64,000 nt of DNA from Acuticoccus sp965213555 (GTDB lineage: Bacteria > Pseudomonadota > Alphaproteobacteria > Rhizobiales > Amorphaceae), in assembly GCF_965213555.1 (NCBI RefSeq), contig NZ_OZ243890.1, positions 2,852,001 through 2,916,000 on the forward strand, in the 5' to 3' direction. Numbering within the stretch: position 1 is the stretch's first letter; each line of letters starts with the position of its first letter. This document shows positions 34,069-42,446 of the stretch, one piece after another. Made by a program: the position numbers and the translations under genes. The notes beneath the pieces were generated by a model. That model saw nothing but the letters and a program-made list of their open reading frames with translations, was not told where the DNA came from and did no database searches.

Positions 34069-35163
34069 GTGGGACTGACCTACGTCGACGATGCCACGGG
34101 CGAACGGCGTGCGGCTGGGCCGACGGTGCCGCGTCCCGCGCGGCCCTACCGCATCGCCGATGCGCCAGCCTTCGATCCTGGCGCCGTGGACCGCGCCGAG
34201 CTCAGCCTGTGGCGCTACCGCCACGCCATGGCCGTCGACGTGTCCGACGCGACGTGGCGCAGGACCACGATGGGCGAGGGCGCCACGGCGCTCGTCGCGG
34301 CCGGCGAGCGGGCGCCCGGCGTCCACCTCAAGCTCGAGTTCGCCATGCCGACGCTGTCGTTCAAGGATCGCGGCGCGGCGGCGATGATGGCCCAGGCGGC
34401 GCAATGGGGGGTCGATCGCGTCGCCGTGGACTCCAGCGGCAACGCGGGCACGGCGGTCGCCGCCTACGCTGCGCGGCTCGGGATGGGCTGCGACGTCTTC
34501 GTCCCCGCCGGGACGTCCGCGGGCAAGCTGCGCCAGATCGCGGCGCACGGCGCCTCGGTCCGCGAGGTGCCGGGCTCGCGTGAGGACACCGCCGACGCCG
34601 CGCACGAGCACGTCGCACGCACCGGCGTGTTCCACGCCAGCCACGTGGAGTGCCCGCTGTTCCACCAGGGCACCAAGACGATGGTCTACGAGATCGTCGA
34701 GCAGCTCGGCGGCGCGTCTGAGGTCGTCTACCTGCCGGTCGGCAACGGCACGATGCTGCTCGGCGCCCTCCTCGGCTTCGCAGACCTCCTCAGCGCTGGC
34801 GTGATCTCAGGGACGCCGCAGGTCGTCGCGGTGCAGTCGACCGCCTGCGCGCCGCTCGCGGAGGCGTACGCCGCGGGTGAGGAGGACCCCTCGCCGGTTG
34901 GGGGCGCCGGGACCATCGCCGAGGGCATCGCCATCGCGGCTCCCGCGCGGGGCCGTGAGATCCTCGCCGCGCTGCGGAGGGCCTCGGCGCGCGTCGTCAC
35001 GGTGGACGACGGCGCGGTGCGCGTTGCCCAGGCCGAGCTCGCCGCGATGGGCTTCTTCGTCGAGCCCACCGCCGCGGTCACCTGGGCGGCCTGCCGCGCC
35101 GACCCGCCGTCGCGGAGCGCGGTGGTGCCCTTGTGCGGCGCGGGCCTTAAGTCCGACAAGTAG
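34069..35163 (+). CDS. Threonine-synthase-like PLP-dependent enzyme
   Basis: A 364-residue fold-type II PLP protein. The PLP lysine motif reads LSFKDRGAAAMMA (about 95-107), as in threonine synthases, followed by VDSSGNAGTAVAAYAARLG (cofactor phosphate loop), HASHVECPLFHQGTKTM, VYLPVGNGTMLLG and the final PLCGAGLKSD. It is shorter than housekeeping threonine synthase and lacks its N-terminal domain, so a dehydratase or other beta/gamma-elimination is also possible. The start is a GTG at 34069, 16 bases past the M20 stop; no ATG fits. Together with M20 it forms a short operon, probably handling a hydroxy-amino acid released from peptides. Confidence 0.78.
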   Translation: MGLTYVDDATGERRAAGPTVPRPARPYRIADAPAFDPGAVDRAELSLWRYRHAMAVDVSDATWRRTTMGEGATALVAAGERAPGVHLKLEFAMPTLSFKDRGAAAMMAQAAQWGVDRVAVDSSGNAGTAVAAYAARLGMGCDVFVPAGTSAGKLRQIAAHGASVREVPGSREDTADAAHEHVARTGVFHASHVECPLFHQGTKTMVYEIVEQLGGASEVVYLPVGNGTMLLGALLGFADLLSAGVISGTPQVVAVQSTACAPLAEAYAAGEEDPSPVGGAGTIAEGIAIAAPARGREILAALRRASARVVTVDDGAVRVAQAELAAMGFFVEPTAAVTWAACRADPPSRSAVVPLCGAGLKSDK

Positions 35164-35308
35164 CCTCGCGCGAGGCCTCTGACCGCGCGGGAAGGTTTGG
35201 ACTTTCCTCGACCCATGTGGGGTCCATCAGACCACGCACGCCGTCGCGCAGGAGCGGCCGGGCGTCGAGGTCGCGACCGGACGGGGCCCACCAGCGTGCG
35301 GCGTCCGT

Positions 35309-36231
35309 TCAGTCGAACAGCCGTAGGATCGTGGCGTAGGATGAGTTGGCGATGGACAGCACCTCGATGGCAAGCTGCTGACGCACGACGAGGGCGTCCT
35401 TCTGGGCGGCCTCCTCCTCGAGGTTGACGTCGACGAGCTCGGCCGCCGCCTTCGCCTTGACGGCGGCGAGCTTGTCCATGAAGTCGGCCTGGTTCTCGAC
35501 CCGGCTGACTCCGATGCCCACGGTTTCGTTGGCGTCCGTGACCTCGCGCAACGCCCGCGTCGACGATTTCGATGTCGATGTCGATGGTCTGCAGGTGGGG
35601 AGCCGAGTCCGTCAGCGAGCCGATGTCGAGGGACAGCGCCGAGGCAGACGTCAAGCCGACGGTGCGTACCTTGTCGAGGATGCCATCGTCCGCGTTGTCG
35701 TTGGTAAGCGCCACGCCACGCACGTCGATGTCGATGTCGGGATGGTCAGCGTGCCGCCCGCCGAACGGCCGACGTTGGTGGCGAACGGCTTCACCGGGTT
35801 GTAGTCGGCCGGGGCGTTCTGGTGCAGGAGATCGATGCCGCCGAGGCTAGCCTCCTTGGCGCCTGCGGACAGCGCCGCCTGCAGGCCAAGGATCTCCGTC
35901 TGCAGCGCAGCACGGTCGGCGCCGCTGGAGCGCGCCAGGACGAGCCTGTCGCGGACGGCCTGGAGGTTCGCCGCCGCCGCATCGAGCCCGATGCTCGCGG
36001 CCGACAGGGCACCCTTGGCAACGGTCAGCGAGGCGGCGATCGTGGTGGCGATGCGGTTGTCCGCCTCCAAGCGTGGTCGCGAGCTTCCACAGGGCGACGC
36101 CATCGGCGGGCGTCGACACCCTGCGGCCCGTGGCGATCCGGTTCGCCGAGTCGGCCAGCGCGTCGTTCAGCCGCTAACCGATCGCAGCGACGCAAGCGCC
36201 GCGGTGGAGGAGTAGGTGCACGTTGTAATGA
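35309..36231 (-). pseudogene. Flagellin pseudogene (rhizobial type, multiple frameshifts)
   Basis: Pieces of one flagellin are spread over several frames on the minus strand. From the 5' side: SSTAALASLRSV (near 36200), RLNDALADSANRIATGRRVS then VALWKLATTL, then EADNRIATTIAASLTVAKGA to the GGTLTIP segment, then VALTNDNADDGILDKV to TIDIDIEIVD, and last the C-terminal LAIEVLSIANSSYATILRLF ending at 35309. Changes of frame occur near 36170, 36070, 35735 and 35555; the second last pair lies in short GACATC repeats. The start codon is also lost (ATT at about 36231). N- and C-terminal D0 helices are both recognisable, so this was a whole gene. It is not expected to make filament protein. Confidence 0.75.
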
Positions 36232-36277
36232 AGGCCCCTGCACAGTTGCAGCACGGACCCGGAGACGGGCCGACGCA

Positions 36278-36538
36278 TCAGTCGAAGTGGGCGAGGGTGT
36301 AACGCAGCGCAGGCCGATCGGCGGTGATCTGGGGCATCATCGGGGACCAGCGCTCGACGTGAAGTTGCACCGCTGCGGTGTGATCGATGGCGGCAGCGAC
36401 GCCGATCACGGTGCCGCAGCGCACCAGGCGCATGGGCAAGCTGCCGCGCCGCGCCCTGCCGTCGGTCGGGTCCGACGGGCGGGCCAAGTTGTCGTTGTCC
36501 GCATCGCCTGGAGACGGTTCCAAGCCGTTGGGTCGCAT
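36278..36538 (-). CDS. Hypothetical 86-residue protein
   Basis: A frame of 86 codons starting with ATG 36538, which has an AGAGGAA site six bases upstream. The product begins MRPNGLEPSPGDADNDN and ends with a hydrophobic-polar domain (VIGVAAAIDHTAAVQLHVER). No family is recognised. It lies in a decayed region next to the flagellin pseudogene, downstream of another relic on the same strand, so it may be a remnant or a chance frame. Confidence 0.3.
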   Translation of the reverse strand: MRPNGLEPSPGDADNDNLARPSDPTDGRARRGSLPMRLVRCGTVIGVAAAIDHTAAVQLHVERWSPMMPQITADRPALRYTLAHFD

Positions 36539-36548
36539 GTCGGTTCCT

Positions 36549-37110
36549 CTACGCAGTACACAAAAGGTCGAGACGGTCGCCGCGCACGATCAGCGCGGCG
36601 AGGTGGTCGAGCGCCGTCATGGCGGCGGACCGGGGTCCGACGCCGGCTTGCAGGATGCCGAACCCACGGGAACCAGGTCTCAGCCCTCGAAGACTAACGC
36701 TCGCCGGGCTGCACGAGGCTGGCGCACCCGTTGGATCGCCGCTGGAACCAAGGCATATCAGCTCGGCTTCCTTGTCGACGTTGGACAACTTCGCGACGAC
36801 GTCGTGACCACGTCGCTCACCTTCTCGCGCAACACCTCTACCCGTTCGGCGGCCGGAGCAACGTTGGCGGCGTCGGCGATGGGCTGACCCCTCGTGCCGA
36901 CCGGAGCGGCCGGTTGCTGCACCTCATTGGCCGGCCCCACCGTGGAGGCTTGTCCTGCGTCTGCGGCCGCAGGCGGACCCTTCTTCAGGCCCTGGATAAG
37001 CTGGCCCAGGTTGACCTTCTTGCCGTCGCGTCACCGTCAGCGCCACGCCCGTCTCAAGCCGCGCAGCGGATTGGCTAAGCGCAGTCTTCGACGCCTGGAC
37101 CCCACTCACC
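36549..37110 (-). pseudogene. Relic of an unidentified gene, frameshifted
   Basis: Minus-strand stretches with protein-like composition continue from frame to frame: ASKTALSQSAARLETGVALT (near 37090-37030), KKVNLGQLIQGLKKGPPAAA (near 37020), then a Pro/Ala/Gln-rich part to AERVEVLREKVSDVV (near 36820), then AKLSNVDKEAELICLG (near 36780-36740), and a short MTALDHLAALIVRGDRLDLL ending at 36549. At least two indels are needed to join them. The family is not recognised; a flagellar or envelope-associated protein is conceivable from the neighbouring flagellin relic. Limits are approximate. Confidence 0.35.
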
Positions 37111-37506
37111 GCCGAACCGCGAAGCAAAGCTGTTCGCCAGATGGTGGCCACAGCCGCTTGTCGCAAAGTCCTCGTTAGTCTTACGCGCCTTGCAGCGACA
37201 GGGCACGAGCGTCGATCGCGCAAGCGCCGCACGCGACCGCGTTGACCAAGCTGCAGTCGTCGCTCCTCCGGTCCAGCTTGTCCCGCCGACCGCCTCGGAT
37301 GAGTGGTTCGCCCCAGCCCCGCACGGGCATGGGACTGCGAACGGGGCGATCAGCCCTGGCAGCCTCCCGGCGGCTCCCGGTCGAGCGAGCGGATCGCCAA
37401 ATTGAACGCATCGTGACAGGCGGACGGTAAGGCGCTAACACCCGCGGGTGCGCGTTGCGCTGGCCGCTCGGCGCCGCGCTGCGCGGCCAGCATCCCGGAG
37501 TACCCC
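37111..37506. other. Non-coding stretch upstream of secY
   Basis: About 400 bases in which I see no convincing gene. In most alphaproteobacteria rplO would end here just before secY; no rplO sequence is present. It presumably contains a promoter for secY, but no clear -35/-10 pair could be picked out. Confidence 0.5.
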
Positions 37507-38838
37507 ATGGCCTCAGCCGCCGAACAACTCGCAGCGAACCTGAACTTCCGCGCGTTCGGCAAGGCGACCGAGCTGAAGAAGCGCATCTGGTTCACCCTGG
37601 CGGCGCTCGTTGTCTACCGGCTCGGCACGTACATCCCGTTGCCGGGGATAGATCCCGTGGCGCTGGCCAACGCCTTCGAGCAGGCCCAATCCGGCCTCAT
37701 CGGGCTGTTCAACGTGTTCGCCGGCGGCGCGGTCGGTCGCATGGCGATCTTCGCGCTCGGCATCATGCCGTACATCTCCGCCTCCATCATCATCCAGCTC
37801 CTGACGACGGTGGTGCCGCGCCTCGAGCAGCTCAAGAAGGAGGGCGAGCAGGGCCGCAAGACGATCAACCAGTACACGCGCTACGGCACCGTGGTGCTCG
37901 CCACGGTGCAGGCCTACGGCATCTCCGTCGGGCTCGAGAGCGCGGGCGGCATCGTCACCGATCCCGGCTGGTTCTTCCGCTTCACCGCCGTCGTCACCCT
38001 CGTCGGCGGCACCATGTTCCTGATGTGGCTCGGCGAGCAGATCACCTCACGCGGCGTCGGCAACGGCATCTCGCTCATCATCTTCGCAGGCATCATCGCC
38101 GAGCTGCCGGCCGCGCTCGCCGGCATGCTGGAGCTCGGCCGCCAGGGAGCGCTGTCGACGCCCATCATCATGGCCGTCCTCATCATGGCGGTGGTCGTCA
38201 TCGGCTTCATCGTGTTCGTGGAGCGGGCGCAGCGCCGGCTCCTCATCCAGTACCCGCGGCGCCAGGTGGGCAACCGGATGTTCCAGGGGGACTCGTCGCA
38301 CCTGCCGTTGAAGCTGAACACGGCGGGCGTCATCCCGCCGATCTTCGCCTCCTCGCTCCTCCTCATCCCGGCGACGCTGACGAGCTTCGGCGCGGCGGAC
38401 GCCACCGGCATCATGGGCACCGTGCAGACGCTGTTCGGCCACGGGCAGCCGCTCTACATGATCACGTACGCCGCACTCATCGCGTTCTTCGCGTTCTTCT
38501 ACACCGCGATCGTGTTCAATCCGGCGGACACGGCGGACAACCTCAAGAAGCACGGCGGCTACATTCCGGGCATCCGGCCGGGCGAGCGGACGGCGCAGTA
38601 CATCGACTTCGTCCTCACTCGAATTACGGTGGTCGGGGCGATCTACCTCGTCATCATCTGCCTGCTGCCCGAGTTCCTGATCTCGGCGACGGCCGTGCCG
38701 TTCTACTTCGGCGGCACCTCGCTCCTCATCGTGGTGTCGGTCACCATGGACACGGTGGCGCAGGTGCAGGGGCACCTGCTCGCCCATCAGTACGAGGGGC
38801 TCGTGAAGAAGGCCAAACTCAAGGGGAAACGGCGATGA
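37507..38838 (+). CDS. secY: Preprotein translocase subunit SecY
   Basis: SecY is the channel subunit of the Sec translocon. The 443-residue protein has ten predicted transmembrane helices, the plug region after GTYIPLPGIDPVALA, GIMPYISASIIIQLL (TM2), the KEGEQGRKTINQYTRYGT loop and the C-terminal ribosome-contacting loop with PRRQVGNRMF and KKHGGYIPGIRPGERTAQYID. ATG 37507 has GGAG eight bases upstream. It overlaps adk by four bases. The gene is intact although everything upstream of it in the normal spc operon is missing from this place. Confidence 0.97.
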   Translation: MASAAEQLAANLNFRAFGKATELKKRIWFTLAALVVYRLGTYIPLPGIDPVALANAFEQAQSGLIGLFNVFAGGAVGRMAIFALGIMPYISASIIIQLLTTVVPRLEQLKKEGEQGRKTINQYTRYGTVVLATVQAYGISVGLESAGGIVTDPGWFFRFTAVVTLVGGTMFLMWLGEQITSRGVGNGISLIIFAGIIAELPAALAGMLELGRQGALSTPIIMAVLIMAVVVIGFIVFVERAQRRLLIQYPRRQVGNRMFQGDSSHLPLKLNTAGVIPPIFASSLLLIPATLTSFGAADATGIMGTVQTLFGHGQPLYMITYAALIAFFAFFYTAIVFNPADTADNLKKHGGYIPGIRPGERTAQYIDFVLTRITVVGAIYLVIICLLPEFLISATAVPFYFGGTSLLIVVSVTMDTVAQVQGHLLAHQYEGLVKKAKLKGKRR

Positions 38839-39437
38839 GGCTGATCCTGCTGGGCCCTCCGGGAGCGGGCAAGGGCACCCAGGCCAAGCGCCTGATGGAC
38901 GAGCACGGCATTCCACAGTTGTCGACGGGCGACATGCTGCGCGCCGCCGTGAAGGCGGAGACCGAGATCGGCCTCACGGCCAAGGACATCATGGCGCGCG
39001 GGGACCTGGTGCCCGACGACGTCGTCGTCGCCATCGTGGAGGACCGCATCGGGAACCCGGACTGTTCGAACGGCTTCATCCTGGACGGCTTTCCCCGCAC
39101 CGTTGCCCAAGCCGAGTCGCTCGAGACCATGCTGCGCGCCCACGGCCTCGACCTCGACGCGGTGGTCCAGCTCGAGGTGGACGAGGAGGCGCTGGCGCAA
39201 CGCATTCAGAGGCGCGCCGCCGAGTCGGGGGAGGCGGTGCGCGAGGACGACACGGTCGAGGCGCTGCACAACCGCCTCATGGTGTACCGCGAGCAGACCG
39301 CCCCGCTGATCGAGCACTACAAGGACACCGGCCACCTCGTGACGGTGGACGGGATGCAGCCCATCGACGGGGTGACCGCGTCGATCCTCGCGGTGCTTCA
39401 GAAGGCGAAGTCGGGGCAGCTGCACGCGGCCGGGTGA
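38835..39437 (+). CDS. adk: Adenylate kinase
   Basis: Catalyses AMP + ATP to 2 ADP. The 200-residue protein has the P-loop LLGPPGAGKGTQAKRL (about 5-20), the AMP-binding LSTGDMLRAA and NGFILDGFPRTVAQAE, and a short lid (RIQRRAAESGEAVREDD) without zinc cysteines, which is the common alphaproteobacterial short form. Start ATG 38835 overlaps secY (ATGA). Standard secY-adk order. Confidence 0.97.
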   Translation: MRLILLGPPGAGKGTQAKRLMDEHGIPQLSTGDMLRAAVKAETEIGLTAKDIMARGDLVPDDVVVAIVEDRIGNPDCSNGFILDGFPRTVAQAESLETMLRAHGLDLDAVVQLEVDEEALAQRIQRRAAESGEAVREDDTVEALHNRLMVYREQTAPLIEHYKDTGHLVTVDGMQPIDGVTASILAVLQKAKSGQLHAAG

Positions 39438-39780
39438 GCGCAGGGATGGTTGACGCGGGCCTTGGGGGGCGCTAGTCACGCACGTTAGCTGGAGGAGTCG
39501 CGGATTACGGGGTCCGCACGTCCGGTTCGGCCATCCACAGCGACAGGGCTGGGCTCGCCGCGCATCGCGGTGGCACCGGCCCATTGGCCGTTCGGAGCTT
39601 TGGCTCGGGCTTGCTCGAGCCCGGCTTGGCTCTGGGAGCGGTCCCGTGGAGGTGAAGCCGCTTCGCACATCAACTCCCGTCCGCATCTGCGGAAGGGCAC
39701 CTGCTGGCGGGCGCCAGCAACCTACTCGACCGGCATCCCCGGTCCATCGTCGGCCGGGTCGCACCGGCAGTGGAGGCATC
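39438..39780. other. 343-base gap between adk and rpsM
   Basis: No gene is visible. It has a promoter-like pair at 39450-39478, an inverted repeat around 39606-39630 (CGGGCT/AGCCCG arms) and the rpsM ribosome site GGAGG at 39772-39776. The gap is longer than usual in this operon, suggesting that rpsM-rpsK-rpoA-rplQ is transcribed separately. Confidence 0.5.
39450..39478 (+). promoter_or_regulatory. Possible promoter for rpsM-rpsK-rpoA-rplQ
   Basis: TTGACG (39450-39455), 17 bases, TAGTCA (39473-39478), directly after adk. The leader to rpsM would be about 300 bases, long enough for translational feedback control, though no specific S4-type structure was identified. Confidence 0.4.
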
Positions 39781-40149
39781 GTGGCACGCATCGCTGGCGT
39801 CAACATTCCCACCAACAAGCGCGTCGTCGTGGCGCTGCAGTACATCCACGGCATCGGTCCCTCGATGGCCAAGGACATCACCGAGAAGGTCAACATCGCC
39901 CCCGAGCGTCGCGTCAACGAGCTGTCCGACGCCGAGGTGTTGATGGTGCGGGAGGTCATCGACCGGGACTACATGGTCGAGGGCGACCTGCGGCGTGAGA
40001 CCGCGATGAACATCAGGCGGTTGATGGACCTCGGCTGCTACCGCGGTCTGCGGCACCGGCGCGGGCTCCCCGTTCGTGGGCAGCGCACGCACACCAACGC
40101 GCGCACCCGCAAGGGACCGGCCAAGCCCATCGCCGGCAGGAAGAAGTAG
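39781..40149 (+). CDS. rpsM: 30S ribosomal protein S13
   Basis: S13 sits in the head of the small subunit and contacts the P-site tRNA and the bridge to the large subunit. The 122-residue protein starts MARIAGVNIPTNKRVVVAL and has the helix-turn-helix-like body and the basic tail RGQRTHTNARTRKGPAKPIA. GTG 39781 was taken as start because it directly follows a GGAGG site and matches the invariant family N-terminus. First gene of the alpha-operon segment here. Confidence 0.97.
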   Translation: MARIAGVNIPTNKRVVVALQYIHGIGPSMAKDITEKVNIAPERRVNELSDAEVLMVREVIDRDYMVEGDLRRETAMNIRRLMDLGCYRGLRHRRGLPVRGQRTHTNARTRKGPAKPIAGRKK

Positions 40150-40213
40150 CGAGCCACGAGCTCGCCGCGCCCGACGCGCTGCGTCCGAAGAGACGGCAAC
40201 CCAGAGGACTTGA

Positions 40214-40603
40214 ATGGCGAAGGAAGCCACGCGCGTTCGGCGCAAGGAGCGGAAGAACATCACGTCGGGCATCGCTCACGTGAACGCCTCCTTCAACAAC
40301 ACGAAGATCACCATCACCGATGCGCAGGGCAACGCGATCTCCTGGTCCTCGTCGGGGGCGATGGGTTTCAAGGGCTCGCGCAAGTCGACGCCCTACGCCG
40401 CGCAGGTCGCCGCAGAGGATGCCGCCAAGAAGGCGTCCGAGCACGGCATGCGCACGCTGGAGGTGGAGGTGACGGGCCCAGGCTCGGGCCGCGAGTCCGC
40501 CCTGCGCGCGCTGCAGGCCGCGGGCTTCACCATCACGTCCATCCGCGACGTGACGCCGATCCCGCACAACGGCTGCCGTCCCCCCAAGCGCCGCCGCGTC
40601 TGA
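40214..40603 (+). CDS. rpsK: 30S ribosomal protein S11
   Basis: S11 lies on the platform of the small subunit near the mRNA exit. The 129-residue protein has the family stretches GIAHVNASFNNTKITITD, SSGAMGFKGSRKSTPYAAQ and the C-terminal DVTPIPHNGCRPPKRRRV. ATG 40214 follows AGAGGA. It is 64 bases after rpsM in the standard rpsM-rpsK-rpoA-rplQ order; rpsD is not between them, as usual in alphaproteobacteria. Confidence 0.97.
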   Translation: MAKEATRVRRKERKNITSGIAHVNASFNNTKITITDAQGNAISWSSSGAMGFKGSRKSTPYAAQVAAEDAAKKASEHGMRTLEVEVTGPGSGRESALRALQAAGFTITSIRDVTPIPHNGCRPPKRRRV

Positions 40604-40682
40604 CGCGTCCGGTCCGATCGCGGACCCCGTCGACCGCCGGTCGACGACGCGCGCCATGGCTCGAAATCGAAAGGCATTTGAC

Positions 40683-41708
40683 GTGACGACCAACCAGAAG
40701 AACTGGCAAGAGCTGATCCGGCCGAACAAGCTCGAGGTCTCGCCGGGATACGACCCGAACCGGATCGGCACCGTGGTCGCCGAGCCGCTGGAGCGTGGCT
40801 TTGGCTTGACGCTCGGCAACGCACTGCGCCGGGTGCTGCTCTCTTCGCTGCAGGGCGCCGCGGTGACCTCGGTGCAGATCGACGGCGTGCTGCACGAGTT
40901 CTCGTCCATGTCGGGCGTGCGCGAGGACGTCACCGACATCATCCTCAACATCAAGGAGGTTGCGGTGCGCATGTCGGGGGAGGGCCCGAAGCGCATGGTG
41001 CTGCGCAAGCAGGGACCGGGGGCGGTGACGGCCGGTGACATCCAGACCGTCGGCGACGTCTCGATCCTCAACCCCGATCACGTCCTGTGCACCCTCGACG
41101 AGGGCGCCGACATCCGCATGGAGTTCGCGGTCAACACCGGCAAGGGCTACGTGCCCGCGGACCGGAACCGGCCGGAGGACGCCGCCATCGGCCTCATCCC
41201 TGTCGACAGCCTGTACTCGCCCGTCAAGAAGGTGTCCTACCGGGTCGAGAACACCCGCGAGGGCCAGGTGCTCGATTACGACAAGTTGAGCCTGCAGGTG
41301 GAGACGGACGGCTCGCTGTCGCCCGAGGATGCCGTCGCCTATGCCGCGCGCATCCTGCAGGACCAGCTCTCGATCTTCGTCAACTTCGAGGAGCCGTCGA
41401 AGCCGGAGATCCACGAGGACGTCCCCGAGCTCGCGTTCAACCCGGCGCTGCTGAAGAAGGTGGACGAGCTCGAGCTGTCCGTGCGCTCGGCGAACTGCCT
41501 CAAGAACGACAACATCGTCTACATCGGCGACCTCATCCAGAAGTCCGAGGCGGAGATGCTGCGCACGCCGAACTTCGGCCGCAAGTCGCTGAACGAGATC
41601 AAGGAGGTTCTCGCGCAGATGGGCCTCCACCTCGGCATGGAGGTGGCGAACTGGCCGCCCGACAACATCGAGGAGCTGGCCAAGCGCTACGAGGACCATC
41701 ACTACTGA
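40683..41708 (+). CDS. rpoA: RNA polymerase alpha subunit
   Basis: The alpha subunit dimerises to scaffold RNA polymerase and contacts UP elements and activators through its C-terminal domain. The 341-residue product has the N-terminal domain with KNWQELIRPNKLEV and LGNALRRVLLSSLQGAAV, a linker near 235-250 and the alpha-CTD with VRSANCLKNDNIVYIGDLIQ, containing the DNA-contacting Arg and Asn. The GTG at 40683 has GAAAGG eight bases upstream; the ATG at 40656 would add nine residues not seen in the family and lacks a ribosome site. Confidence 0.96.
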   Translation: MTTNQKNWQELIRPNKLEVSPGYDPNRIGTVVAEPLERGFGLTLGNALRRVLLSSLQGAAVTSVQIDGVLHEFSSMSGVREDVTDIILNIKEVAVRMSGEGPKRMVLRKQGPGAVTAGDIQTVGDVSILNPDHVLCTLDEGADIRMEFAVNTGKGYVPADRNRPEDAAIGLIPVDSLYSPVKKVSYRVENTREGQVLDYDKLSLQVETDGSLSPEDAVAYAARILQDQLSIFVNFEEPSKPEIHEDVPELAFNPALLKKVDELELSVRSANCLKNDNIVYIGDLIQKSEAEMLRTPNFGRKSLNEIKEVLAQMGLHLGMEVANWPPDNIEELAKRYEDHHY

Positions 41709-41822
41709 GCGCTGATGCCACGATGACGGGGCAGCCCGAACCGCCCCGCTAGGCCCGGCCCCAGCCGGCCCGTCCGCGCGAACGCCGGAGGCGCACCGGC
41801 ACCACGAACGATGGAGGGCGCC

Positions 41823-42242
41823 ATGCGCCACAAGAAGTCCGGCCGCAAGCTGAACCGCACGTCGAGCCACCGCATGGCGATGATCGCGAACCTGTCCGCC
41901 TCCCTCGTCCGCCACGAGCAGATCGTCACGACCTTGCCCAAGGCGAAGGAGCTGCGTCCCTTCGTGGAGCGGCTGGTCACGCTCGCCAAGCGCGGCGACC
42001 TGCACGCTCGGCGCCAGGCGATCTCCAAGATGCGTGACAAGGAGATGGTCGCCAAGCTGTTCGACACGCTGGCGCCGCGCTACGTGGGGCGGCCGGGGGG
42101 CTACACCCGGATCATGAGGGCGGGCTTCCGCTACGGCGACAACGCCCCCATCGCGGTGATCGAGTTCGTCGACCGCGACGAGGACGCTAAGGGCGCCGAC
42201 GACCGCGCGCGCCTGGAGGCCGAGGAGCGCGAGGAGGCGTAA
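41823..42242 (+). CDS. rplQ: 50S ribosomal protein L17
   Basis: L17 binds near the exit tunnel of the large subunit. The 139-residue protein begins MRHKKSGRKLNRTSSHR, with TTLPKAKELRPFVERLVT and GGYTRIMRAGFRYGDNAPIA, plus a short acidic tail. ATG 41823 follows GGAGGG; an ATG at 41811 lacks similarity. Last gene of the operon, 114 bases after rpoA. Confidence 0.97.
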   Translation: MRHKKSGRKLNRTSSHRMAMIANLSASLVRHEQIVTTLPKAKELRPFVERLVTLAKRGDLHARRQAISKMRDKEMVAKLFDTLAPRYVGRPGGYTRIMRAGFRYGDNAPIAVIEFVDRDEDAKGADDRARLEAEEREEA

Positions 42243-42260
42243 GCCATCGTGTTCTCGGTG

Positions 42261-42280
42261 CAACCGCGTCCTGGGTTGCG
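42261..42280 (+). terminator. Weak hairpin after rplQ
   Basis: Arms GCAACC (42261-42266) and GGTTGC (42275-42280) with an eight-base loop, about 20 bases past the rplQ stop. No T-run. Confidence 0.35.
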
Positions 42281-42367
42281 CTGGGCCGATGACCCTTAAG
42301 GTGGTCGCTGCCAAACAGCTGACGTTGCTGCGCCTTCTCCATCGCGACGACCGCGAACAATTCCACG

Positions 42368-42398
42368 TTGACAACTGGTTCGCGCCCTAGTTTTGTAT
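42368..42398 (+). promoter_or_regulatory. Probable promoter of the DUF4214-M14 gene
   Basis: A perfect TTGACA (42368-42373) is followed, after 17-19 bases, by the AT-rich run TTTTGTAT (42391-42398), about 50 bases upstream of the presumed GTG start. The surrounding AT-rich patch is exceptional in this window. Confidence 0.5.
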
Positions 42399-42446
42399 TT
42401 TTGTTCAGGACGGCCGGCCTGGCGCTCCCTCATTTTGGAGACCTGG

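Noticed and set aside
34048..34071. ATT start for the threonine-synthase-like gene
   Set aside because: ATT is very rare as a start; the in-frame GTG at 34069 gives a normal N-terminus.
35309..36231. Treating the flagellin pieces as separate small genes
   Set aside because: The fragments follow each other in the order of one flagellin and lack starts and ribosome sites of their own.
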